Assembly (NCBI RefSeq): GCF_900243075.1
Contig: NZ_OEZH01000083.1
Coordinates: 62,001 to 126,000 of the forward strand
Direction: 5' to 3'
Source: Clostridioides difficile
Lineage (GTDB): Bacteria > Bacillota > Clostridia > Peptostreptococcales > Peptostreptococcaceae
Length of the DNA stretch: 64,000 nucleotides
Shown in pieces: positions 45,372-54,516 of the stretch; the first letter of the stretch is position 1, and every line of letters starts with the position of its first letter. Position numbers and translations under genes: made by a program. The notes under the pieces were generated by a model that made no database searches, had not been told where the DNA came from, and was given only the letters and a program-made list of their open reading frames with translations.

Positions 45372-46623
45372 AGCTCCTAGAGGAACTAAAGACATAACTC
45401 CAAAAGAGGCTTATAAATGGCGTTATGTAGAAAATAAATTTAGAGAAATATGTGCTTTATATGGATATGAAGAAATGGTAACACCTATATTTGAACATAC
45501 GGAACTTTTTAAGAGAAGTGTTGGAGATACTACAGACATAGTTCAAAAAGAGATGTATTCTTTTAAAGATAAAGGTGATAGAGAAATTACTCTAAAGCCA
45601 GAAGGTACAGCTGGTGCAGTTAGAGCATTTATTGAGAATAAACTATACGCAGATACTCAACCAACTAAACTATTTTATGTTACACCTTGTTTTAGATATG
45701 AGAGACCACAAGCTGGTAGACAAAGACAATTTCATCAATTTGGTATAGAGTCACTTGGAAGTGATACGCCTTCAATGGATGCTGAAATAATTGCACTGGC
45801 TGTTCAATTTTTTAATGAAGTTGGATTAAATGATTTGGTAGTAAGTATAAATTCAGTTGGTTGCCCAGTTTGTAGAAAAGAGTACAATGCTTTATTAAAA
45901 GAATATCTTGACTCAAAAGCAGATATATTGTGTGAGACTTGTAATGAGAGAAGAGAAAAAAATCCAATGAGGGTTATAGACTGTAAAAACCCTACATGTA
46001 AAGAAAATATCAAAGATATACCATTTATTGCAGACCATTTGTGTGATGATTGTAAAGTTCACTTTGATAAACTTCAAGAATACTTAAAGGAAATGGATAT
46101 AAATTTTGTAATTGATAAAACAATAGTTAGAGGTTTGGATTACTATAGAAAAACTGCTTTTGAAATTATATCTAATGATATAGGTGCACAAAGTACTGTA
46201 TGTGGTGGTGGCAGATATGATGGTCTTGTTGAGCAACTAGGAGGTCCAAAAGGGATAAGCGGAATTGGATTTGCATTAGGTGTCGAAAGACTTTTACTTA
46301 CGCTTGAAAGCAATGGAATTGAAATAGAAAATCCACAGTCTACAGATATATTTATAGTAACAATAGGTGAAGAAGCAAATACAAAAAGCTTTAAACTATT
46401 AAAAGAACTGAGAAAAAATCATATAAGTGCAGATAAAGACCATATAGAGAGAAGTGTCAAAGCACAATTTAAATATTCAGATAAAATAAATTCAAAATTT
46501 ACAATAGTAATTGGGGATGATGAGCTTAAAAATGACACTGCAACATTAAAAAACATGAAAACATCAGAGCAAACTATTGTAAAATTAAGTACATTAGTTG
46601 AAGAATTAAAGCAAAAGCTGTAA
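45361..46623 (+). CDS. hisS: Histidyl-tRNA synthetase
   Basis: 420 residues, class II synthetase. Motif 1 lies near the N-terminus; motif 2 is CFRYERPQAGRQRQFHQFGIE; histidine-binding motifs include RGLDYYRKTAFEI; motif 3 is GIGFALGVERLLL. The C-terminal anticodon-binding domain is about 330-420. It charges tRNA-His. The start lies inside the end of hemZ, so translation is coupled. No T-box leader is present in front of it. Confidence 0.97.
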   Translation: MLTKAPRGTKDITPKEAYKWRYVENKFREICALYGYEEMVTPIFEHTELFKRSVGDTTDIVQKEMYSFKDKGDREITLKPEGTAGAVRAFIENKLYADTQPTKLFYVTPCFRYERPQAGRQRQFHQFGIESLGSDTPSMDAEIIALAVQFFNEVGLNDLVVSINSVGCPVCRKEYNALLKEYLDSKADILCETCNERREKNPMRVIDCKNPTCKENIKDIPFIADHLCDDCKVHFDKLQEYLKEMDINFVIDKTIVRGLDYYRKTAFEIISNDIGAQSTVCGGGRYDGLVEQLGGPKGISGIGFALGVERLLLTLESNGIEIENPQSTDIFIVTIGEEANTKSFKLLKELRKNHISADKDHIERSVKAQFKYSDKINSKFTIVIGDDELKNDTATLKNMKTSEQTIVKLSTLVEELKQKL

Positions 46624-46696
46624 AATAAGAAAGTATGATGTTTTGTGTATTAGATAAATATATAGCATTAAAATTAAATAAAATGGAGGTAGTATC

Positions 46697-48484
46697 TTGG
46701 AAACTTTAAATGGTTTAAAGAGAACTCACTACTGTGGAGAGTTGAGAGAAAAAAACATAAATGAAGAAGTTGTACTTATGGGATGGGTACAGAAAAAAAG
46801 AAATTTAGGTGGTCTTGTATTTGTTGACTTAAGAGATACAAGTGGATTATGTCAAATAGTTTTTGATACAGATGTAAATAAAGAAGCTTTTGAAAAAGCT
46901 GAAAAATTAGGGGCTGAATTTGTAATAGCTGTAAAAGGAAAAGTATGCGAAAGACAATCTAAAAACCCTAATATGCCAACTGGAGATATAGAAATATTTG
47001 CAACTGAACTTAGACTTTTAAATAAGTCAGAAACTCCACCTATTTATATAAAAGATGATGATGATGTTTCTGAAGCATTAAGATTAAAATATAGATACTT
47101 AGATTTAAGAAAATCATCTATGCAGAGAAATTTAAAATTAAGACATAAAGTAATGAATATTACAAGAAATTACTTATCAAACAATAGATTCTGTGAAATA
47201 GAAACACCATTTTTAATAGCTCCAACACCAGAAGGAGCAAGAGATTATCTTGTACCAAGTAGGGTTAATCCAGGAAAATTTTATGCATTACCACAATCAC
47301 CACAATTATATAAACAATTATTGATGGTAAGTGGCATGGATAGATATTTCCAAATAGTTAAATGTTTTAGAGATGAAGACTTAAGAGCAGATAGACAACC
47401 AGAGTTTACACAAATAGACTGTGAAATGTCTTTTGTTGAGCAAGAAGATGTTATGAGTATGATTGAAGGTTTGCTTGAAGTGATATTTAAAGAAGTTTTA
47501 GATGTAGAATTGACACTTCCACTTCCTAAGATGACTTATGCAGAAGCTATGTCTAGATATGGTTCAGATAAACCAGATACTAGATTTGGATATGAGTTAA
47601 CAGATATATCTGATGTTGTTTGTAACTGTGGGTTTAAAGTGTTTGCTGATGCTACACAACCAGGAAAAAGTGTTAGAGGTATAAACGTAAAAGGCAAAGC
47701 TGACGACTTTACTAGAAAACAAATATCATCACTAGAAGAACATGCTAAGACATATAGAGCAAAAGGTCTTGCTTGGATGAAAATAGGACAAGAGGGAGTA
47801 ACTTCTCCAATAGCAAAATTCTTTAATGAAGAAGAAATAAATGCTATACTTACAAGAATGAATGCTGAAGTAGGAGATTTACTTTTATTTGTAGCTGATA
47901 AAAACTCAATAGTATTTGATGCTTTAGGACAAGTTAGACTTGAAGTAGCAAATAGACTTAATCTATTGGATAAAAACGTCTATAATTTACTATGGGTAAC
48001 TGAATTCCCAGTTTTTGAGGAAGATGAAGAAACAGGTACATTCTCAGCAATGCACCATCCATTTACATCACCTATGGATGAAGATTTGGATAAGTTAGAA
48101 GAAGGTGATAAGGCATCTTTAAGAGCGAAAGCTTATGATATTGTGTTGAATGGTTATGAAATAGGTGGAGGAAGCGTTAGAATATCAAATTCTGATGTCC
48201 AGTCAAAGATGTTTAAAGCACTTGGTTTTACAGAGGAAAGAGCTAATGAAAAATTTGGTTACTTATTAGAGGCATTTAAATATGGGACTCCTCCTCATGC
48301 TGGTCTAGCTTTTGGACTTGATAGACTTGTTATGTTACTTGCAGGAGCTGATAATATAAGAGAAGTCATTGCATTCCCTAAAAATCAAAATGCTGTTTGT
48401 CCTATGACAAATGCTCCTACATTAGCAGAAGATGAGCAATTAGAAGAATTAAGTATAAAAGTTGATATAAAAGATAATGAATAA
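46697..48484 (+). CDS. aspS: Aspartyl-tRNA synthetase
   Basis: 595 residues, bacterial-type class IIb. N-terminal OB anticodon-binding domain (about 1-105), catalytic core with FCEIETPFL, FRDEDLRADRQPEFTQID (motif 2), an inserted GAD domain (about 290-420) and GLAFGLDRLVML (motif 3). It charges tRNA-Asp. Start is TTG with TGGAGG upstream. A strong terminator follows. Confidence 0.97.
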   Translation: METLNGLKRTHYCGELREKNINEEVVLMGWVQKKRNLGGLVFVDLRDTSGLCQIVFDTDVNKEAFEKAEKLGAEFVIAVKGKVCERQSKNPNMPTGDIEIFATELRLLNKSETPPIYIKDDDDVSEALRLKYRYLDLRKSSMQRNLKLRHKVMNITRNYLSNNRFCEIETPFLIAPTPEGARDYLVPSRVNPGKFYALPQSPQLYKQLLMVSGMDRYFQIVKCFRDEDLRADRQPEFTQIDCEMSFVEQEDVMSMIEGLLEVIFKEVLDVELTLPLPKMTYAEAMSRYGSDKPDTRFGYELTDISDVVCNCGFKVFADATQPGKSVRGINVKGKADDFTRKQISSLEEHAKTYRAKGLAWMKIGQEGVTSPIAKFFNEEEINAILTRMNAEVGDLLLFVADKNSIVFDALGQVRLEVANRLNLLDKNVYNLLWVTEFPVFEEDEETGTFSAMHHPFTSPMDEDLDKLEEGDKASLRAKAYDIVLNGYEIGGGSVRISNSDVQSKMFKALGFTEERANEKFGYLLEAFKYGTPPHAGLAFGLDRLVMLLAGADNIREVIAFPKNQNAVCPMTNAPTLAEDEQLEELSIKVDIKDNE

Positions 48485-48510
48485 TATGTAGTTGTAAGAA
48501 ATTAAAATGT

Positions 48511-48559
48511 AAAAAGGAGTGTCTCAAAATGAACTTTTTAGTTCATGAGGCACTCTTTT
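48511..48559. terminator. Bidirectional terminator between aspS and the LysR gene
   Basis: AAAAAGGAGTGTCTCA pairs imperfectly with TGAGGCACTCTTTTT, with an inner ATGAAC/GTTCAT stem. It suits both converging genes. Confidence 0.85.
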
Positions 48560-48615
48560 TCGTCCCTCCCACTTGCATTTTTATTTAATATAAAGACTAT
48601 ATTTATAACTTATAT

Positions 48616-49485
48616 TTAAAGGTTTTTAAAATAGTTAATAAGAAAGTCTTTAAACAGTAATACGGCTTTAGATGTGTAATTTTCATTAAACCATGAGAGA
48701 TTTAAGTATCTTTTAAATTCAATATCTTTTATATGTAATAGTTTGATTTCAGGGTCTTTAGATAACCCCCATGACTTTCCACATATAAATCCAACCCCTT
48801 GAAGTGATTTTATTAGTGCATAGATTGTATAAGGTGAATCACATTCAAAGGCTATTTTGGGTTTAAAATTAGCTGATTCACATAGTATATCTATTATTTC
48901 TCTATAATTCTCACCTTTAGTTATAACTATGAAGTTTTCATCAGAAACTTCACTTAGGTACACTTCATCCTTTAAAGATAACTTATGATTAATCGAAATA
49001 CCCAATAATATCTCTTCACAAGTTAAAGTTATATTATTTTCAGAGTTTATTTTTGTAAATGAAGAAGAGATATACAAATCAAAATCACTTTTCTTATAAG
49101 AAGATGGTAGAGTATGTGAGACGTTAAAAGTAATATTGGGGTATAGTTTTCTGAAATTACTCAAAAGTGAAGGTAGCACATTAGCTGCTGCTGTAGCTAA
49201 TATTTTTACTTCTCCTGAATTTTCTAGAGAAGTATCTCTTAATTCCTTTTTTGACATTTCCACTAAATCCAAAATACTATCTACCCTTTTTAGAAATAAT
49301 TTTCCATATTCATTTAACACAATGTATCTTCCTTTTCTATCAAATAGCTTAACTCCAAGCTCTCTTTCTAAAGAAGATATCGTTTTACTTAAAGCTGGCT
49401 GTGCTATATTTAGTTTTTGTGATGCTTTTGTTATGTGTTCCATTCTAGCAACAGTTTGAAAGTACTTAAGATGCAGTAAATCCAT
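48616..49485 (-). CDS. LysR-family transcriptional regulator
   Basis: 289 residues. Winged HTH at the N-terminus (DLLHLKYFQTVARMEHITKASQKLNIAQPALSKTISSLE split across 2-40) and a periplasmic-binding-like effector domain (about 90-289). LysR proteins usually regulate a divergent gene; here the divergent neighbour is the Cwp14-like wall protein, 391 bp away. Effector unknown. The ribosome site on the minus strand is AGAGGTGT. Confidence 0.92.
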   Translation of the reverse strand: MDLLHLKYFQTVARMEHITKASQKLNIAQPALSKTISSLERELGVKLFDRKGRYIVLNEYGKLFLKRVDSILDLVEMSKKELRDTSLENSGEVKILATAAANVLPSLLSNFRKLYPNITFNVSHTLPSSYKKSDFDLYISSSFTKINSENNITLTCEEILLGISINHKLSLKDEVYLSEVSDENFIVITKGENYREIIDILCESANFKPKIAFECDSPYTIYALIKSLQGVGFICGKSWGLSKDPEIKLLHIKDIEFKRYLNLSWFNENYTSKAVLLFKDFLINYFKNL

Positions 49486-49876
49486 AATATAAAATACACC
49501 TCTTTTAATATGACTTGAGTTATATCAATTTTATAATCAACTATATATTATACATTATAATATAAAGCTTGTATAATAAACTACAGTATATCAAAAAGTT
49601 ATTTAAATCGTTATTTACATCTTGTGCATAATCTAATTAAAAAAAGTAGCTTTAATGTATGATTAATTAAGGAAACAGTGCTACAAACTTTAATTATATA
49701 AAAAATTCATTTGATGAGTAAAGTATTAATATCAAGTAAGGATAAAAGCTTATTAGAGAAGAAAGATAGTATTTTATTTGATTTAATATTTTATAATAAT
49801 GATATTACTTAAATTATTATGTTATACTATTTTAAATAGGAAACATTTAGATACTATAATTTTAGGGGGAGTTAAG
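49486..49876. other. Divergent intergenic region, LysR gene and cwp14
   Basis: 391 bp, AT-rich, no gene. TATACT at about 49825 is a possible -10 element for cwp14 with a weak -35. Several ATA-rich dyads near 49540-49580 could be LysR sites, but none is distinctive. Confidence 0.5.
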
Positions 49877-51304
49877 ATGAAATTAACTAAATCAATATCA
49901 TCAATATTGTGCTTATCTCTAGTTTTAAGCTTATCACCAGTAGCATATGCAAATGAAATAAGTAGAACAACAGTGGAGAATACTTTAGTAGGTCAGGATA
50001 GATACCAAACTGCTGTTGAAGTAAGCAAAAAAGGATGGAGTAGTGCAAATGAGGCTGTAATTGTAAATAGTGAATCTATTGTAGATGCATTGGCTGTAAC
50101 ACCATTTGCTAAATTAAAAAATGCTCCTATATTATTGACAGAAAAAAATAATCTAAATTCACAAACTGAGAAAGAATTAAAAAGATTAGGAGTTAAAAAA
50201 GTTTATATAATTGGACTATCTAGCTCTATATCAAATGATGTACAAAAACAGTTAGAATCTAATAATTTAACTACTGATAGGGTTGGTGGTAGTGATAGAT
50301 ACCAAACAGCCTTGAGTATAGCTAAAAAAATAGAAGGATTAAAAGATATATCAGAAATAGCTGTAGTAAATGGGTATACAGGTCTTGCAGATGCAGTTAG
50401 TATAGCTTCTGTAGCTGCTACTAATGGAATGGTTATACTTCCAGTGTCTGATGCATCTGGAATATCTAGCTTTAAAGATTTTATAGAATCTAAGAATATA
50501 AGCAAATCATACATAATAGGGTCTACTAATGCTGTATCAGATAAAATAAAACAAAGTTTACCTAATTCAGAAAGAATAGGTGGAGCAGATAGAAATGAAA
50601 CTAATGGTAAAGTAATAGAAAAGTTTTATACTTCTAATAAATTAAATAATGTATTTGTAGCCAAAGATGGAATGAAAAAGCAAAATCAACTTATAGATGC
50701 TCTAGCAGTAGGAGTACTGGCATCAAAAGAGGATTCTCCTGTACTAATAGTAGGAGAACAATTAAGTGCAACACAAAAGAGTGTATTTTCTAATAAAAAT
50801 GCTACTTCTATAACTCAAGTTGGTAGTGGCGGAAATGAAAGAGCATTTAAAGAATTAAAAGATTTACAGGCAAATAGTAATAATAAGAGAGTAATGTATG
50901 TGACTAATACAGATAAGGTAAATATAAGAAGTGATGCTACAATAGAAGCTTCTGTTATAGGATATCTAAATAATGGTGATGAAGTAGAAGTTTTAGAAGT
51001 GTTAAAAACTGGATGGGTAAAAATAAAATACAATGAAGGCATTGGATATGTTAGTGGGTCTTATTTGACAAATAATAAGCCTGATAATAGTAATGAAAAT
51101 ATAAAAATAAAGTATGTAAAAGAAAAAGAGGGTCTAAATGTTAGAAAAGGACCAAGTACAGAAGATGAAAAAATAGGACATCTTCCATATGGAAGCAAGG
51201 TAGAAACAATAGAGATGTTTGCTACTGGATGGGTAAAAATAAAATATAGTGGTGGATATGGTTATGTAAGTAATGATTACTTATCTGATACACCAGTTAT
51301 TTAG
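49877..51304 (+). CDS. cwp14: Cell-wall protein with three CWB2 repeats and two SH3 domains (Cwp14-like)
   Basis: 475 residues from ATG 49877, chosen because AGGGGGAG at 49864-49870 precedes it; upstream frame to 49799 is unsupported. Signal peptide (1-25, PVAYA), three CWB2 repeats (about 33-325: LVGQDRYQTAVEVSKKGW, RVGGSDRYQTALSIA, RIGGADRNETNGKV), then two bacterial SH3 domains (about 337-400 and 412-472: VNIRSDATIEASVIG, LNVRKGPSTEDEKIG). It should bind PS-II through CWB2 and may contact peptidoglycan through SH3. No enzymatic domain. The locus and layout suggest Cwp14; the number is from memory. Confidence 0.85.
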   Translation: MKLTKSISSILCLSLVLSLSPVAYANEISRTTVENTLVGQDRYQTAVEVSKKGWSSANEAVIVNSESIVDALAVTPFAKLKNAPILLTEKNNLNSQTEKELKRLGVKKVYIIGLSSSISNDVQKQLESNNLTTDRVGGSDRYQTALSIAKKIEGLKDISEIAVVNGYTGLADAVSIASVAATNGMVILPVSDASGISSFKDFIESKNISKSYIIGSTNAVSDKIKQSLPNSERIGGADRNETNGKVIEKFYTSNKLNNVFVAKDGMKKQNQLIDALAVGVLASKEDSPVLIVGEQLSATQKSVFSNKNATSITQVGSGGNERAFKELKDLQANSNNKRVMYVTNTDKVNIRSDATIEASVIGYLNNGDEVEVLEVLKTGWVKIKYNEGIGYVSGSYLTNNKPDNSNENIKIKYVKEKEGLNVRKGPSTEDEKIGHLPYGSKVETIEMFATGWVKIKYSGGYGYVSNDYLSDTPVI

Positions 51305-51318
51305 TTATAAGTAACAAT

Positions 51319-51358
51319 AAAAGAAACTACTTTAATTTGTAAAGTAGTTTCTTTTTTA
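51319..51358. terminator. Bidirectional terminator between cwp14 and the NhaC operon
   Basis: AAAGAAACTACTTT / AAAGTAGTTTCTTT with A- and T-runs on the two sides. Confidence 0.9.
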
Positions 51359-51384
51359 TAAAACTTTGAGTTTGATGGTTATTT

Positions 51385-51654
51385 CTATTTTGATACCTTA
51401 ATTTTAGGGTTTATTATTATGGATATTAATATCATATAAAAACTCAAAATCCAGTGAGTAATTCCAAATTTAGATATTAATAAATTCAATCCTGCTATAG
51501 CAAATAAGCAATATTTAATTAGGATTAAAAGTGTATTTATAGAAATTCCTTTTATTGAAAGTATTCTAAATCCTAAGATGGACATTCTAAGTCCTACAAA
51601 TGCCAATAATATACCTGTAATGTCCTGAATTAAGTAATAGTATTCAAATTTCAT
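51385..51654 (-). CDS. Small membrane protein
   Basis: 89 residues with about three hydrophobic segments (about 9-30, 38-60, 65-82). Not a family I recognise. It begins two bases after the NhaC stop on the minus strand, which suggests translation follows from the transporter gene, so it may be an accessory subunit. Only a weak ribosome site (AGAG) is seen. Alternatively a minor or non-essential frame. Confidence 0.55.
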   Translation of the reverse strand: MKFEYYYLIQDITGILLAFVGLRMSILGFRILSIKGISINTLLILIKYCLFAIAGLNLLISKFGITHWILSFYMILISIIINPKIKVSK

Positions 51655-51656
51655 AC

Positions 51657-53099
51657 TTAATCAACTCTTTTCTGAACAGTGTCAAATATCTCTAATTCTT
51701 CAATTTCATCATAAGTATATGTAAGCATAGTAAAACCAGTCACTCCGTAAATAAATGAAATTATAGGAGTAATCCAACTTAAGAAACAATATGGTATAAA
51801 TTCCAGTGGGCTTACCCCAAGAGTTTGAGCACAGAAAACAGCATTTGAATTCCATGGTATTAGTGGTCCACCAAGTGTAGCTGTATCTTCTATGATTCTA
51901 GATAGATTCTGTGGTTTTAATTTAAATTCTTTGTATATTGGAGACATTAAAGTTCCAACAAATACTGAAGTGAACATCATTGACGAACTAAATGCATTTG
52001 CAAAGTAACTTACTATAAAAGTAGACCCAACCAGTTTAGTTCTTGATTTTCCTATTTTAGTTATCAAAGGTTGAAGTAGTACTTCTAAGAAACCAGTTTT
52101 TTGGAGAATACCAGCAATAACGAAAACTACAAATACTAGTAAAACGGTTTCAGCCATACTCATTATTCCACCACGATTTAATAGTTTGTCAGCATAAACA
52201 AATCCAGTATCTATAGTAAATCCTGATAGCATGTAATTTAAAACATCACCTATTTTTTCCCCCTCTTGAAATACGGCTATAATAAGTCCCATGATAGCTG
52301 AACTTAGTATAGATATAATAGGTGGTTTTTGTAACAATAAAAGTAATAACAAAAACATTATTGGAATCATTGCTACTAAGCCAATATGAAAGTTTGAATT
52401 TAATACATCTTTGATTTGATTTATTTGAATGTAGTCGATAGTATTATTTGAATATTTTAATCCAATCACTGTATAAAGAACTATACATATTACATATGCA
52501 GGACCTGTTGTGTAAACCATGTGCTTCATATGTGTAATTACATCTGTCTTACAAACTGCTGCTGCTAAGTTTGTAGAATCTGATAGAGGAGACATTTTAT
52601 CTCCAAAGAAAGCACCAGAAATGACTGCACCAGCTGTTAGACCAAGAGGAATACCCATACTAGTACCAATACTCATCATTGCTATACCAGAAGTTCCAAG
52701 AGTCCCCCAAGATGTACCAGTAGCAACAGAAGTCAGTGAACAGACTATTAATGTTGTAAGTAAAAAATATTTAGGTGTTATTATTGTTAGGCCACTATAT
52801 ACTACTGTTGGTATTGTACCAGCAGCTATCCAAGCTGCTATTAGTACACCAACAGAAAGTATTATTAAATTTGATTGAAAGGCATCCTTACCAACTTCAA
52901 ATCCAAAAGCTTCTATTTCGTCATTAGTATAACCAAGCTTCATAGCTGCAGGAACTACTATAAGCCATGAAAGCAAAAACATTGTAGTTATAGAAGCATT
53001 AAATACAACTATGCCAACTGATGTTAGAGCTATTATTGCAAGCATTACTAACAAGGAATATCTAAATGAAGGTCTTTTTCTTTCTGTATCTATTTTCAT
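51657..53099 (-). CDS. NhaC-family Na+/H+ antiporter-like transporter
   Basis: 480 residues, about 11-12 membrane segments. Motifs typical of NhaC include GTSWGTLGTSGIAMM, GAVISGAFFGDKMSPLSDSTNLAA, and a late TATLGGPLIPWNSNAVF. Family members exchange Na+ for H+, and some carry organic substrates (malate/lactate; MetT for methionine). Next to a C-S lyase gene, an amino acid or sulfur-compound substrate is a fair guess. Ribosome site AAGGAGAA on the minus strand. Second gene of the operon after the aminotransferase. Confidence 0.9.
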   Translation of the reverse strand: MKIDTERKRPSFRYSLLVMLAIIALTSVGIVVFNASITTMFLLSWLIVVPAAMKLGYTNDEIEAFGFEVGKDAFQSNLIILSVGVLIAAWIAAGTIPTVVYSGLTIITPKYFLLTTLIVCSLTSVATGTSWGTLGTSGIAMMSIGTSMGIPLGLTAGAVISGAFFGDKMSPLSDSTNLAAAVCKTDVITHMKHMVYTTGPAYVICIVLYTVIGLKYSNNTIDYIQINQIKDVLNSNFHIGLVAMIPIMFLLLLLLLQKPPIISILSSAIMGLIIAVFQEGEKIGDVLNYMLSGFTIDTGFVYADKLLNRGGIMSMAETVLLVFVVFVIAGILQKTGFLEVLLQPLITKIGKSRTKLVGSTFIVSYFANAFSSSMMFTSVFVGTLMSPIYKEFKLKPQNLSRIIEDTATLGGPLIPWNSNAVFCAQTLGVSPLEFIPYCFLSWITPIISFIYGVTGFTMLTYTYDEIEELEIFDTVQKRVD

Positions 53100-53123
53100 A
53101 GTGCAAATTCTCCTTAAATATTT

Positions 53124-54290
53124 TTAGTTAATTGCATTTTTTATTCTTATAAGAGCTTCTTCAAGCATACTTCTTGGACAAGCTAAGTTTATTCTTTGAT
53201 ATCCACTTCCTCCAATACCAAAGCTATTTCCTTGATTTAAAGCAACTTTACCTTTCTTTACAAGTATACTTTCTAGTTCCTCATCACTTAATCCAAGTTC
53301 ACTAAAGTCTACCCATAACAAATAAGTGCCTTCTGGTTTTCTAACTTTAAGTTTTGGCATGTTTTCATTTATATATTTTATAGCAAAGTCTATGTTAGAT
53401 TCTAAATATTCCAAAAATGATTCTAGCCAAGATTCGCCATTATTATATGAAGCTTCTGTTGCAACTAAGCTAAAGCAATTATTTCTCTTTATATCAATTC
53501 TAGTAAAGGCATCATCTAACAATTTATAATCTTTTTCATCAGGTAGTACTACATATGATGATTGAAGACCAGCTATGTTAAAAGTTTTAGTTGGAGCCAT
53601 ACAAGTAATCGTATTTTTTTCAAATTCTTTAGAAATAGATGCCATAGGAACATGCTTATGTTTTTTTAATATGATGTCACTGTGTATTTCATCAGATATG
53701 ATTTTTACATTATGCTTAAGACAAATATCTCCTAGTTTTTTTAATTCATCTTTTGTCCATACTCTACCAACTGGATTATGAGGATTACAAAGTATGAATA
53801 ATTTTACATCTTTAATCTTGTTTTCGATATCTTCATAGTTCATTATGTAGTTTCCATCTTCTAGTTTTTGTAATGGGCTTATAATTAGTTCTCTATTATT
53901 GTTTTTTACAACGCTATTAAAAGGGCTATAAACTGGTTCTTGTATCATTATTTTATCGTTTTCTTTTGTAAGTTCGTTTATTAAAAGGCTTATGGCTGGT
54001 ATTACGCCTGGACTATAAATTAACCACTCACTTTTTATTTTCCAATTATGTCTTCTATCCAGCCAATTTACTATAGATTCATTGTAAGAATCTGGTCTTG
54101 TTGTATAGCCATAAATTTCTTGTTCCAGTCTATTTCTTAAGGCATCAATTATACAAGGTGCAGCTTTAAAATCCATGTCAGCTACCCACATAGGAAGTAA
54201 ATCATTAGTTCCATATTTTTTATCCATCTCTGACCATTTAGATGAAAAATTATTGCTTCTATTAACAATTTCATTAAAATTATAATTCAT
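53124..54290 (-). CDS. PLP-dependent C-S lyase/aminotransferase (MalY/PatB family)
   Basis: 388 residues, fold-type I aminotransferase. Motifs: LPMWVADMDFKAAP (MalY/PatB hallmark), FILCNPHNPVGRVW, SDEIHSDIIL, and the PLP lysine in APTKTFNIAGLQ. MalY/PatB enzymes cleave cystathionine or cysteine conjugates by beta-elimination; some are transaminases. The 25-bp gap to the transporter gene implies one transcript. A consensus sigma-54 promoter lies 46-61 bp upstream, and a sigma-54 activator gene follows upstream in the same orientation. Confidence 0.9.
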   Translation of the reverse strand: MNYNFNEIVNRSNNFSSKWSEMDKKYGTNDLLPMWVADMDFKAAPCIIDALRNRLEQEIYGYTTRPDSYNESIVNWLDRRHNWKIKSEWLIYSPGVIPAISLLINELTKENDKIMIQEPVYSPFNSVVKNNNRELIISPLQKLEDGNYIMNYEDIENKIKDVKLFILCNPHNPVGRVWTKDELKKLGDICLKHNVKIISDEIHSDIILKKHKHVPMASISKEFEKNTITCMAPTKTFNIAGLQSSYVVLPDEKDYKLLDDAFTRIDIKRNNCFSLVATEASYNNGESWLESFLEYLESNIDFAIKYINENMPKLKVRKPEGTYLLWVDFSELGLSDEELESILVKKGKVALNQGNSFGIGGSGYQRINLACPRSMLEEALIRIKNAIN

Positions 54291-54335
54291 TGTAAAAAAC
54301 CTCCAGTAATTTTAAATTTTATGTTAATAATATTA

Positions 54336-54351
54336 AGCAAACAACATGCCA
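54336..54351 (-). promoter_or_regulatory. Sigma-54 (-24/-12) promoter of the C-S lyase/NhaC operon
   Basis: On the minus strand: TGGCAT-N5-TTGCT, matching TGGCAC-N5-TTGCW with GG at -24 and GC at -12 in exact spacing. The predicted start lies about 30-35 bp before the ATG at 54290. Confidence 0.8.
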
Positions 54352-54473
54352 AGATTGATAATAAAAAATATTTATCTATAAGTTAATATGTAGTATTAAG
54401 TAATTTCAGAGTATAGAGAAGATAAAAATATTAATTATATTTAACACTTTGTGGAAAAGGTTATTCCTAATAA

Positions 54474-54493
54474 ATTTTCAGATATATGAAAAT
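54474..54493. promoter_or_regulatory. Dyad upstream of the sigma-54 promoter, candidate activator site
   Basis: ATTTTCA-N6-TGAAAAT, about 125-140 bp upstream of the sigma-54 promoter, a usual distance for enhancer-type activator binding. Confidence 0.45.
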
Positions 54494-54516
54494 ATAATTA
54501 AATAGGTTTAAATGGT

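Noticed and set aside
45300-46696. T-box leaders for hisS or aspS
   Set aside because: hisS starts inside hemZ and the 73-bp gap before aspS has no T-box sequence or terminator pair.
52519-52878. 119-residue open frame on the plus strand within the NhaC gene
   Set aside because: Antisense to a conserved transporter region; no start signal.
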